Assembly: GCA_934129785.1 (NCBI GenBank)
Contig: CAKOWW010000018.1
Location: forward strand, 1 to 25,253
DNA: 25,253 bases
Direction: 5' to 3'
Source: an uncultured Clostridia bacterium
GTDB lineage: Bacteria > Bacillota > Clostridia > TANB77 > CAG-508
Shown here: positions 14,384 through 23,041 of the stretch, piece after piece
Numbering within the stretch: the stretch's first letter is position 1
How the letters are laid out: the number at the start of each line of letters is the position of its first letter
The notes under the pieces: model-generated
The model's database searches: none
What the model was told of the DNA's origin: nothing
Seen by the model: the letters and a program-made list of their open reading frames with translations, nothing else
Made by a program: the position numbers and the translations under genes

Positions 14384-17300
14384 TTGAAATCAAAAAAAGT
14401 AGGAGAAATATTTAGTGATTACAAAACAAATTCAAATATCAAATATGCAGAAGTAAGAGCATTAAATGTAATAAAAAAGACAAATACACTACAAGTATTG
14501 CTTTATTTTGATGAATATATAGAAATAAAAGAAATATGGTATTTCGAAAAATTCTTAAGAGAAAGATTTATGTTTTTATCAGTAGATATAAAAATAGAAT
14601 ACTATGAAGCTGTAGAAAAAAAGGACATAAAAACAGAATGGAGAAATATCATTGCATATATGGCACATAAATATCCATTAACAAAGCCAATGTTACTACT
14701 AAAAAGTGATGTTGATGTAGTAGAAAAAAATATAACTGTAAGAATGCATATAAAAGGTGCGGACTTTTTAAGAGCGAAGAAAACAGACAAAGAATTAGTA
14801 AAAGTTCTAAAAAATCTATTTGGAATTGAATATACAATAGAATTAGTAGAAGAGCTATCAAAAGAAGACATGATGGCAATTAGAAAAAAACTAGAAAATG
14901 AAGAAAAAGAAATAATTCATAATATAGAAGAAAAAAATAAAGAGTTGCATGCACAAAATCAAGGTAATGAAGTTCCAGAATATCATGATATTGACTATAA
15001 AATGCCAGAAGACATAGATGGATATATTCCACAAGAAGATGTAATGCCAGAAGATATAGCATATGAAGAACCACAAGAATACATAATGGGAAAACCATCA
15101 AAAGCGAAAGAAAAACATATGAATATAAAAGATATAACAGCAAACGATGGAAGAGTAACATTAGAAGGAAGAATTTTAACAAGTGAAGTTCGACAAACCA
15201 AATCAGGCAAAGGAATGCTTATATTTGACTTATATGATGGAACAGGAACTATAACAATAAAATCATTTGCAAAAGACCTAAAAGAAGGTGAACAAATGAT
15301 AGGAAAAATTCAAAACGCAAAATCAATAAAAACAATAGGAAAAGCAGGATTAGATACATATGCAGGAGATGTAACAGTTATAGCAAATACAATAATTGAA
15401 ACAAATAAAGAAATAGCAGAACCAGAAGAAGTTGAAGAAGAAGAAACACCACTTATATTAGGCGGTTCACCAAACATAACAGAACCAGTAGTAAAAGTAG
15501 AAGATTTAGGTGTGGATGATGGAAAAGTTGCCTTACAGGGAGAAGTTATATTTACAGAAGATAGAACTTTAAAATCAGGTAAAACCTTATTTAGCTTTGA
15601 TTTATATGATGGAACAAGTACAATAACATGTAAATCATTCTTAAACAAAGACATTGCAAAAAAGGTAATGAAAAGAATAAAAAGCGCAAGAGGACTTAAA
15701 GTAGCTGGAACAGCAAGCATGGACACATTTTCAAATGAATTAACGGTAATGGTAAATACAATTGTAGAAACAGAAGGACTAGAGAAAAAAGTAAGACAAG
15801 ACAATGCAGAAGTAAAAAGAGTTGAACTTCACATGCATACTCAAATGAGCCAAATGGATGCGATGACATCAGCAAAAGACTTAATAAAAAGAGCAATGAA
15901 ATGGGGAATGAAATCAATTGCAATAACAGACCATGGAGTAGTACAAGCATTTCCAGAAGCACATAAAATGTTGCGGATATGACAACAAAGATATCAAAAT
16001 TTTATATGGAGTTGAAGCATATTTAGCACCAGATAAAAACAAGGTTGTAGAAAATGCAAAAGGACAGGACTTAAATACAACATATTGTGTATTAGACTTA
16101 GAAACAACAGGATTTTCAGCAACAACAGAAAAAATAACAGAAGTACGGAATAATGAAGCTAAAAGATGGAGAAGTAATAGATGAATTTTCATGTTTTGTA
16201 AATCCGGAAAAACACATACCAGCAAGGGTTACAGAAGTAACAAATATAACAGATGAAATGGTAAAAGATGCAGAAACAATAGATAAAGTTTTTCCTAAAA
16301 TATTGGGATTTTTAGGAAAAGATTCAGTAATAGTTGCACATAATGCTGGATTTGATGTAGGCTTTTTAAAGCAAAATGCAAAAGCCTTAGGATATGATTT
16401 TGATTACACATATTTAGATACTCTAAGCTTAGCCAAAGATTTATTTCCAAATTATAAAAAATATAAGTTAGGAAAAATCGCAGATAATTTAGGAATAAAA
16501 GTAGAGGTAGCACATAGAGCATTAGATGATGTTGATACAACAGTAAAAGTGTTTAAAGTAATGCTTGATATGCTAGAAAAGCGTGGAGCAAAAAAAGTTG
16601 ACGAAATAGACGATGTAAGCAGAACAGAAGAAGCTAAAAAAGATGAATACAAAAAATTAAAAACATATCATGCAATAATATTAGCTAAAAATTATGTTGG
16701 ACTACGAAATTTATACAAATTAGTGTCACTATCACATTTACACTATTTTTATCGTAAACCGCGTATATTAAAAAGTTTATTAGAAAAATACAGAGAAGGA
16801 TTAATATTACGGAAGTGCCTGTGAAGCGGGGGAATTATACCAAGCAATAGAACTTCGGGAAAACAGATGAAGAAATAGAGGAAATAGCAAATTTCTATGA
16901 TTACTTAGAAATTCAGCCAATAGGAAACAATAACTTCCTAATAAGAAATGAAATAGTAAAAGATGAAGAAGCGCTAAGAGATATAAATAGAAAAATAGTT
17001 GCATTAGGTGAAAAGCTTGGAAAACCAGTAGTAGCAACATGTGATGTTCATTTTATGGATCCACAAGACGAAGTATATAGGAGAATATTAGAAGCAGGGC
17101 AAGGATATCAAGATGCCGACATGCAAGCACCATTGTATTTAAGAACAACAGAAGAAATGTTAGAAGAATTTAAATATTTAGGTGAAGAAAAAGCATATGA
17201 AGTAGTTGTAACAAATACAAACAAAATATCTGATATGTGTGAAAGAATAAGTCCAATATCACCAGAAAAATGTCCACCACATATACCAGGGTGTGAAGAA

Positions 17301-19157
17301 GATATAAAAAATATAGCATATAAAAAAGCTCATGAATTATATGGGGATACACTTCCAGAAATAGTACAAACAAGACTAGACAAAGAGTTGAACTCAATAA
17401 TAAGCAATGGATATTCAGTTATGTACATAATTGCACAAAGACTAGTATGGAAGTCAAATGCAGATGGATATATTGTTGGTTCAAGAGGATCAGTTGGTTC
17501 ATCATTAGTAGCGTTCATGACAGGTATAACAGAGGTAAATTCATTAAAACCACATTATAGATGTCCAAACTGTAAATATTCAGAATTTGAAGACTATGGT
17601 GTGGGAAATGGATTCGATTTGCCAGATAAAGATTGCCCAAAATGTGGACATAAACTTGCTAAAGATGGAATGGATATACCATTTGAAACTTTCTTAGGAT
17701 TTAATGGAGACAAAGAACCTGATATAGATCTAAACTTCTCAGGGGAATACCAAGCAAAAGCACATAAATATACAGAAGTAATATTTGGAAAAGGAACTAC
17801 ATTTAAAGCAGGAACAATTGGTACAATAGCAGAAAAAACAGCATTTGGATATGTAAAAAAATATTTTGAAGAAAGAAATATACCAATAAATAGAGCAGAA
17901 ACACAAAGACTTGCAACAGGCTGTACAGGAATAAAAAGAACAACAGGTCAACATCCAGGAGGAATAATAGTTGTGCCAAAAGGAAGAGAAATATATGAGT
18001 TTTGTCCAGTACAACATCCAGCAGATGATCCAAACTCAGATATAATAACAACACACTTTGACTATCACTCAATAGACCAAAACTTATTAAAACTTGATAT
18101 ACTAGGTCATGATGATCCGACTGTTATAAGAATGCTTCAAGACATAACAGGTATAGATCCAACAAAAATACCACTAGATGATAAAGAGACAATGTCAATT
18201 TTCAGTTCAACAAAAGCATTAGGAGTATCTCCAGAACAAATTCATTCACAAGTTGGAAGCTTTGGTATACCTGAATTTGGAACCAAATTCGTAAGAGGAA
18301 TGCTGGTAGACACAAAACCAACAACATTTGATGAATTAATACGTATATCAGGACTATCACATGGTACTGATGTGTGGCTTGGAAATGCTCAAAGCTTAAT
18401 AGATCAAGGAGTAGTAACACTACAAGAGGCAATATGTTGTCGTGATGATATTATGATATATTTGATAAAAAAAGGAGTGCCACCAAATCACTCATTCAAA
18501 ATAATGGAAACAGTTCGTAAAGGAAAAGCTCTAAAAGACCCAGCAAAATGGGAAGAATATAAAGCTTTAATGAAAGAACATGATGTGCCAGATTGGTATA
18601 TAAAATCATGTGAAAAAATAAAATACATGTTCCCAAAAGCCCATGCAGCAGCATATGTAACAAATGCATTTAGAATTGCATGGTTTAAAGTACATAAGCC
18701 ACTTGCATATTATGCAGCATATTTCTCAATAAGAGCAGATGAATTTGATAGTGATTGTATGATATTTGGAAAAGAAAAAGTTAAAAATAAAATGAAAGAA
18801 ATAGATTTACAAGGAAATAATGCAACAGTTAAAGATAAAAATATGTATGCTATACTAGAACTAGTACTTGAAATGTATGAAAGAGGATTTGAATTTCTGC
18901 CAATGGACTTATACAAATCCCATTCTACGAAATTCTTAGTAGAAGATGATAAAATACGACCACCTTTAAACAGTATACCAGGACTTGGAACTGTTGCAGC
19001 AGAAGGAATTGTAAAAGCAAGACAAGAAGGAAAATTTATGTCTATTGATGACTTAAAAATACGCTCAAAAATTGGAAATTCTGTAACAGATGTATTAAAA
19101 AAATATGATTGTTTAAAAGGAATGAGCCAAAGTAATCAAATGAGTTTATTTGGATAG
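14384..19157 (+). CDS. polC: DNA polymerase III alpha subunit, PolC type, read through four +1 shifts at CGG codons
   Basis: The replicative polymerase of low-GC Firmicutes. The TTG at 14384 is the first usable start after an in-frame TGA at 14375. Corrected for four shifts it is 1589 residues: N-terminal domain (1-190), acidic linker, two OB-fold domains (about 249-344 and 372-465), PHP domain (HMH at 483-485), DEDD 3'-5' exonuclease inserted in PHP (D571 and E573 in LDLETTG, HNAGFD near 652-657, HRALDD near 710-715), polymerase palm with PDIDLNFSG (D1112, D1114), and a zinc site C1059, C1062, C1083, C1086. The C-terminus QMSLFG resembles a beta-clamp binding motif. Bacillus PolC is 1437 residues with one OB domain. 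Frame segments: 14384-15973, 15975-16145, 16147-16809, 16811-16855, 16857-19157. All motifs are intact, so the gene should be functional if the shifts are made. Confidence 0.9.
15974..15977 (+). other. polC: polC +1 site 1 (TTG-CGG-A)
   Basis: Codon 531 in the starting frame is CGG, followed by ATA and TGA. Skipping the C gives GGA TAT GAC and restores the PHP domain (GYDNKDIKILYGVEAYL). The position is not strictly conserved in PolC. Confidence 0.85.
16146..16149 (+). other. polC: polC +1 site 2 (GTA-CGG-A)
   Basis: Lies in the exonuclease after ExoI. Skipping the C gives TEVGIMKLKDGEVIDEF, matching the usual E(I/V)(G/A) block after the DxE motif; reading in frame hits TGA 12 codons on. Confidence 0.88.
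16810..16813 (+). other. polC: polC +1 site 3 (TTA-CGG-A)
   Basis: Skipping the C gives EGLILGSACEAGELYQ, the highly conserved PolC GSAC segment (Bacillus has EGLLIGSACDRGE). The glycine is the conserved residue, the best evidence that the four bases CGGA are read as Gly. Confidence 0.92.
16856..16859 (+). other. polC: polC +1 site 4 (CTT-CGG-G)
   Basis: Only 45 bases after site 3. Skipping the C gives AIELGKTDEEIEEIANFYDY and restores the final frame. Here the codon reached is GGG rather than GGA. Confidence 0.88.
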
Positions 19158-19172
19158 AAAGGATTGAATTAT

Positions 19173-19457
19173 ATGGAAGAAATTTTTACTATGCAAAATA
19201 TAATAATATATTTTTTTGCAATAAATATATTTGGATTTTTTATAATGTGGTTAGATAAGCAAAAAGCCAAAAAAGGAAAGTGGCGTATACCAGAAAAAAC
19301 ACTATTTATTATAACTGCAATAGGTGGTGGAATAGGAACAACTGCTGGTATGTACACATTTAGACATAAAACACAAAAAATTGCTTTCGTTATAGGTTTT
19401 CCATTTATAACTACATTAGAAATCATAACAATAATATATTTTATTATAAGAAAATAA
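19173..19457 (+). CDS. DUF1294 family small membrane protein
   Basis: Encodes 94 residues. AAAGGA (19158-19163) lies 9 bases before ATG 19173; an in-frame TTG directly behind it is not needed. It has a first membrane helix (IIIYFFAINIFGFFIMW), then DKQKAKKGKWRIPEKTLF, a GGGIGTTAGMYTFRHKTQK segment and a final helix. The WLDKxxA...RIPE...GG.G...GM..FRHKT pattern is the DUF1294 signature. Function unknown. It starts 15 bases after polC and probably shares its transcript. Confidence 0.88.
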   Translation: MEEIFTMQNIIIYFFAINIFGFFIMWLDKQKAKKGKWRIPEKTLFIITAIGGGIGTTAGMYTFRHKTQKIAFVIGFPFITTLEIITIIYFIIRK

Positions 19458-19488
19458 AAAAAGTCGCATCATAATGATGCGACTTTTT
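19458..19488 (+). terminator. Terminator of the polC-DUF1294 unit
   Basis: AAAAAGTCGCATCA and TGATGCGACTTTTT form a perfect 14-bp stem over a TAA loop. Confidence 0.95.
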
Positions 19489-19506
19489 AGCAAAAAATAT
19501 ACATAA

Positions 19507-19952
19507 TGTGTATAAAAATAATTTTTTAAAAATAAAATTATGGTAAACAAGATAAACTGTGAACAACTTATGAACGCAAAGTGACTGTTTATAGTTATTC
19601 ACAAAGTTATCCACAGTTTCCACAATAAATTATACACAGGCATAAAAAATAAAAAAAACAAAAACAAGTAACATAAAATATAAAAAATGACAGAAATGTA
19701 ATGAAAATGAAATGAGAATGTAATAAAAAGACGCGAAAAAGGAAGAAAACAAGACAAAAAGTAAGTAAAATGCAGAAAAAGATAATAAAATGAGTGCTAT
19801 AAAAGTTATAAATGAAATATTTATGTTACATATTTGAAAAGAACAGAAATGTCAAAAATGCCTAGAAAATAGCGAAAACAGAATAATGTTGTAGAAAATG
19901 CACTGTGGAAAACTTTGAAATTATATGTGGATAATTTTAAAACTGTGGAAAA
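19507..19952. promoter_or_regulatory. DnaA-box cluster in a 520-bp gene-free stretch
   Basis: Perfect TTATCCACA boxes lie at 19607-19615 (plus) and 19926-19934 (minus). TTATNCACA boxes lie at 19507-19515 (minus), 19595-19603 (plus) and 19630-19638 (plus). Near matches TTTTCCACA lie at 19904-19912 and 19944-19952 (minus), with weaker ones at 19558-19566 and 19616-19624. So there are two groups, 19507-19638 and 19904-19952, separated by about 265 bases of very AT- and purine-rich DNA without a gene. DnaA binds such boxes to start replication, regulate genes or be titrated. Genes on both sides point the same way and dnaA/dnaN are not next to it, which favours a titration or regulatory cluster over the main origin. 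Confidence 0.7.
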
Positions 19953-20008
19953 TAACTAAAAAATAAATTTTACATATAATATATTAAATAACTAAAATAG
20001 GTGATTAT

Positions 20009-20344
20009 ATGTTTTGGAAATTAAAAAAAGGATTATATAGAAATATTGAAAAAAATGAGATATCTTTTAAAGAATTTGAAAAGATGGATATGAAAAGTGG
20101 AATATTAATAGATGTAAGAAGTCCACAGGAATATAGAGAAGGACACTTAAAAAATGCAATTTTAATTCCAGAATATGAAATAATTAAAAGATGTAAAAAT
20201 GAATTACCAGAAAAGGACCAATTAATTGTTTTATATTGTGAAGCTGGAATGAGAAGCAGAAAAGCAAGAAGAAAATTAAGAAGAATGGGATATACAAATG
20301 TGTACAATATTTATGATGTGACAATGCAAGATTTTAAAAAATAG
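20009..20344 (+). CDS. Rhodanese-like domain protein
   Basis: Encodes 111 residues, AGGTGA 6 bases before the ATG. A single rhodanese domain: LIDVRSPQEYREGHLKNAILIP (the usual strand with DVR and the EGHI turn) and the active-site loop CEAGMRS with the nucleophilic Cys. Rhodaneses carry persulfide sulfur on this cysteine for sulfur transfer. No signal peptide, so cytosolic. The end (GYTNVYNIYDVTMQDFKK) is slightly shorter than the usual G(G)-W ending. It stands alone between the DnaA-box cluster and lepA. Confidence 0.9.
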   Translation: MFWKLKKGLYRNIEKNEISFKEFEKMDMKSGILIDVRSPQEYREGHLKNAILIPEYEIIKRCKNELPEKDQLIVLYCEAGMRSRKARRKLRRMGYTNVYNIYDVTMQDFKK

Positions 20345-20351
20345 ATTTTGC

Positions 20352-20380
20352 TTGTTATTTTCTAATATATATGCTAAAAT
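20352..20380 (+). promoter_or_regulatory. lepA: Putative lepA promoter
   Basis: TTGTTA (20352-20357) and TAAAAT (20375-20380) are separated by 17 bases, with TATG before the -10 (extended -10 like). The start codon is 35 bases downstream. Confidence 0.5.
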
Positions 20381-20414
20381 AAAGCAGAAAACGCAATCTA
20401 AAAACGGAGGAAAT

Positions 20415-22226
20415 ATGGATAATAGACAAGAAAGAATAAGAAACTTTAGTATAATAGCACATATAGACCATGGAAAATCAACACTGGCAGATAGATTAAT
20501 TGAAATGACGGGAGTATTGTCTAAAAGAGAAATGGAAAGTCAAGTACTAGACAATATGGAAATAGAAAAAGAAAGAGGAATAACAATAAAATCTCAAGCA
20601 GTTAGATTAATATATAAAGCAAAAGACGGAAATGAATATATACTAAACCTAATAGACACCCCGGGACATGTGGATTTTAATTATGAAGTATCAAGAAGTT
20701 TAGCTGCATGTGATGGTGCAGTATTAGTAGTAGATTCAAGTCAAGGTGTGGAAGCTCAAACATTGGCAAATGTATATTTAGCAATAGACAATAACCTTGA
20801 AATTTTACCAGTATTAAACAAAATAGATTTACCAAACGCAAGAGTAGAAGAAGTAAAACATGAAATTGAAGACATAATAGGAATACCAGCAGAAGATGCA
20901 CCATGTATCTCAGCAAAATCCGGATTAAATGTAGAAGAAGTCTTAGAAAGAATTGTAAAAGACTTGCCAGCACCAAAAGGTGATGAAAATGCTAAAACAA
21001 AATGCTTAATATTTGATTCTTTTTACGACAATTACAAAGGAGCAGTGGCCCATGTAAGAGTAGTAGATGGAAAAGTAAAAGTTGGTGATGAAATAAAATT
21101 AATGGCAACAAATAAAACTTTTACAGTAACAGAAGTTGGATATTTTGTACCAGGTTCATATGTTCCAACAAACGAAATAAAAGCAGGAGAAGTTGCATAT
21201 ATAGTAGCAAGTATAAAAACATTATCAGACATACATGTAGGAGATACAATAACATTAAAAAATGATCCAGCGGACAAGCCTTTAGCAGGTTATAAAAAAG
21301 TAACACCAATGGTATATTGTGGACTTTATCCGGTAGATGGAAGCCAATATGAAGACTTAAAAGAAGCATTAGAAAAACTAAAATTAAATGATGCGGCATT
21401 AGAATATGAAGCAGAAAGCTCAGCAGCTCTGGGGTTTGGATTTAGATGTGGATTTTTAGGATTGCTTCACTTAGAAATAATAGAAGAAAGACTAGATAGA
21501 GAATTTGACTTAGGGTTAATTACAACAGCACCATCAGTTATATATAAAGTATATAAAACAGATGGAGAAGTAATGGAACTATATAATCCGGAAGAATTAC
21601 CAAAAGCACAAGAAATATCATATATAGAAGAACCATTTGTAACGGCAAATATATTAACACCAAAAGAATATGTAGGAAATATAATGGAATTGTGTCAAAA
21701 TAGACGCGGAATATATATTGACATGAAATACTTAGACGAAAATCGAGTAACATTAATATATGAAATGCCACTAAATGAAATAATATATGATTTTTTTGAT
21801 AATCTAAAATCAAAAACAAAAGGATATGCATCATTAGATTATGAATTTAAAGAATACAAAAAATCAAGTTTAGTAAAATTAGATATCTATATAAATGGAG
21901 AAATAGTTGATGCATTAAGTTTTATAGTACATAAAGATAGTAGTTATCAAAGAGGCAAAAAAATGGTAGAGAAATTAAAAACTGTAATTCCAAGAAAGTT
22001 ATTTAAAATACCAATTCAAGCAGCAATAGGTGGACAAATAATAGCAAGGGAAACAATATCAGCAATGAGAAAAGATGTATTAGCAAAGTGTTATGGTGGA
22101 GATATAACTAGAAAGAAAAAATTACTTGAAAAACAAAAACGTGGTAAAAAGAAAATGAGAGAAATTGGAAATGTAGAAATACCACAAGAGGCATTTTTAA
22201 GTGTATTAAAATTAGATGATGAATAA
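20415..22226 (+). CDS. lepA: Elongation factor 4 (LepA), back-translocating GTPase
   Basis: Encodes 603 residues, the standard LepA length. The start at 20415 follows CGGAGG by 4 bases; an upstream in-frame TTG lacks a site. All G motifs are present: AHIDHGKST (G1), RGITIK (G2), DTPGHVDF (G3), NKID (G4) and SAKSGL (G5). EF-G-like domains II, III and V follow, and the LepA-specific C-terminal domain ends KKMREIGNVEIPQEAFLSVL. LepA acts on ribosomes that are stalled or wrongly placed. It leads a likely operon with rlmB, 14 bases downstream. Several CGG triplets in it all straddle codons. Confidence 0.97.
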   Translation: MDNRQERIRNFSIIAHIDHGKSTLADRLIEMTGVLSKREMESQVLDNMEIEKERGITIKSQAVRLIYKAKDGNEYILNLIDTPGHVDFNYEVSRSLAACDGAVLVVDSSQGVEAQTLANVYLAIDNNLEILPVLNKIDLPNARVEEVKHEIEDIIGIPAEDAPCISAKSGLNVEEVLERIVKDLPAPKGDENAKTKCLIFDSFYDNYKGAVAHVRVVDGKVKVGDEIKLMATNKTFTVTEVGYFVPGSYVPTNEIKAGEVAYIVASIKTLSDIHVGDTITLKNDPADKPLAGYKKVTPMVYCGLYPVDGSQYEDLKEALEKLKLNDAALEYEAESSAALGFGFRCGFLGLLHLEIIEERLDREFDLGLITTAPSVIYKVYKTDGEVMELYNPEELPKAQEISYIEEPFVTANILTPKEYVGNIMELCQNRRGIYIDMKYLDENRVTLIYEMPLNEIIYDFFDNLKSKTKGYASLDYEFKEYKKSSLVKLDIYINGEIVDALSFIVHKDSSYQRGKKMVEKLKTVIPRKLFKIPIQAAIGGQIIARETISAMRKDVLAKCYGGDITRKKKLLEKQKRGKKKMREIGNVEIPQEAFLSVLKLDDE

Positions 22227-22240
22227 AGGAGTGAGGTAAA

Positions 22241-22996
22241 ATGAAAAAAGAAGAAAAAATATATGAGGATCAAGTTGAAGGAAGAAATTCTGTACTTGAA
22301 TTACTAGAAAGTAAAAAAGATATAAACAAAATATTTGTAACAAAAGGAGAAAAACACGGTTCTATAAATAAAATAATTGCAATAGCGAAAGAAAGAAGAA
22401 TTATAATAGTAGAAAAAGATAGAAGACAAATGGAACAAATAGCACAAACAAACAACTATCAAGGAGTAATTGCAATAGTTCCACCATTTGAATATTGCGA
22501 AATAGAAGATATTCTAGAAGAAGCGAAAAATAGAAATGAAGATCCATTTGTTTTAATATTAGATGGAATAGAAGATCCTCATAATTTAGGTTCAATAATA
22601 AGAACTGCTGAAACAGCAGGAGTACATGGAATTATAATACCTAAAAGAAGAGCTGCATCTGTAAATGCAACAGTAAATAAAACATCAGCAGGGGCAGTTG
22701 AACATATGAAAATTGCTAGAGTAACAAACATTTCAGACAGTATACAAAAATTAAAAGATGCAGGGTTATGGATATGTGGTACAGATATAAACACACAAAC
22801 ATATTACTATAATCAAGATTTAACAGGCCCATTGGGAATAGTTATTGGAAACGAAGGAAGCGGAATGAGCGAAAAAGTAAGAAAAAATTGTGATTTTCTA
22901 GTAAAAATACCAATGAAGGGAAAAGTGACATCACTAAATGCCTCTGTATCAACAGGAATTGTAGTATATGAAGCTGTAAAACAAAGACTAAAATAG
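22241..22996 (+). CDS. rlmB: 23S rRNA (guanosine-2'-O)-methyltransferase, TrmH/SpoU family
   Basis: Encodes 251 residues. An N-terminal substrate-binding domain (EGRNSVLELLESKKDINKIF) precedes the SPOUT knot with all three motifs: DPHNLGSIIRTAE, IVIGNEGSGMS and IPMKGKVTSLNASVSTGIVVYE. RlmB methylates the 2'-oxygen of a guanosine in the peptidyl transferase loop (G2251 in E. coli) using S-adenosylmethionine. AGG(T) lies close before the ATG, and GGAG a little further up. It follows lepA by 14 bases and is followed by a membrane protein gene, probably on the same transcript. Other TrmH paralogues are hard to exclude, but length and N-domain fit RlmB. Confidence 0.9.
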   Translation: MKKEEKIYEDQVEGRNSVLELLESKKDINKIFVTKGEKHGSINKIIAIAKERRIIIVEKDRRQMEQIAQTNNYQGVIAIVPPFEYCEIEDILEEAKNRNEDPFVLILDGIEDPHNLGSIIRTAETAGVHGIIIPKRRAASVNATVNKTSAGAVEHMKIARVTNISDSIQKLKDAGLWICGTDINTQTYYYNQDLTGPLGIVIGNEGSGMSEKVRKNCDFLVKIPMKGKVTSLNASVSTGIVVYEAVKQRLK

Positions 22997-23041
22997 ATAA
23001 CAAATAAAATCCGGGCAAATTTGAAAGGAATGAAATTTAAT

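Noticed and set aside
14384..19157. polC and the U32 gene as pseudogenes or as products of poor sequencing
   Set aside because: All five breaks share the same codon phase, codon and direction, all motifs are intact, and other long genes have no breaks. Read data are still needed for proof.
19490..20008. Main chromosomal origin oriC
   Set aside because: The DnaA boxes are real, but there is no dnaA/dnaN neighbour and no change of gene direction; I kept it as a cluster.
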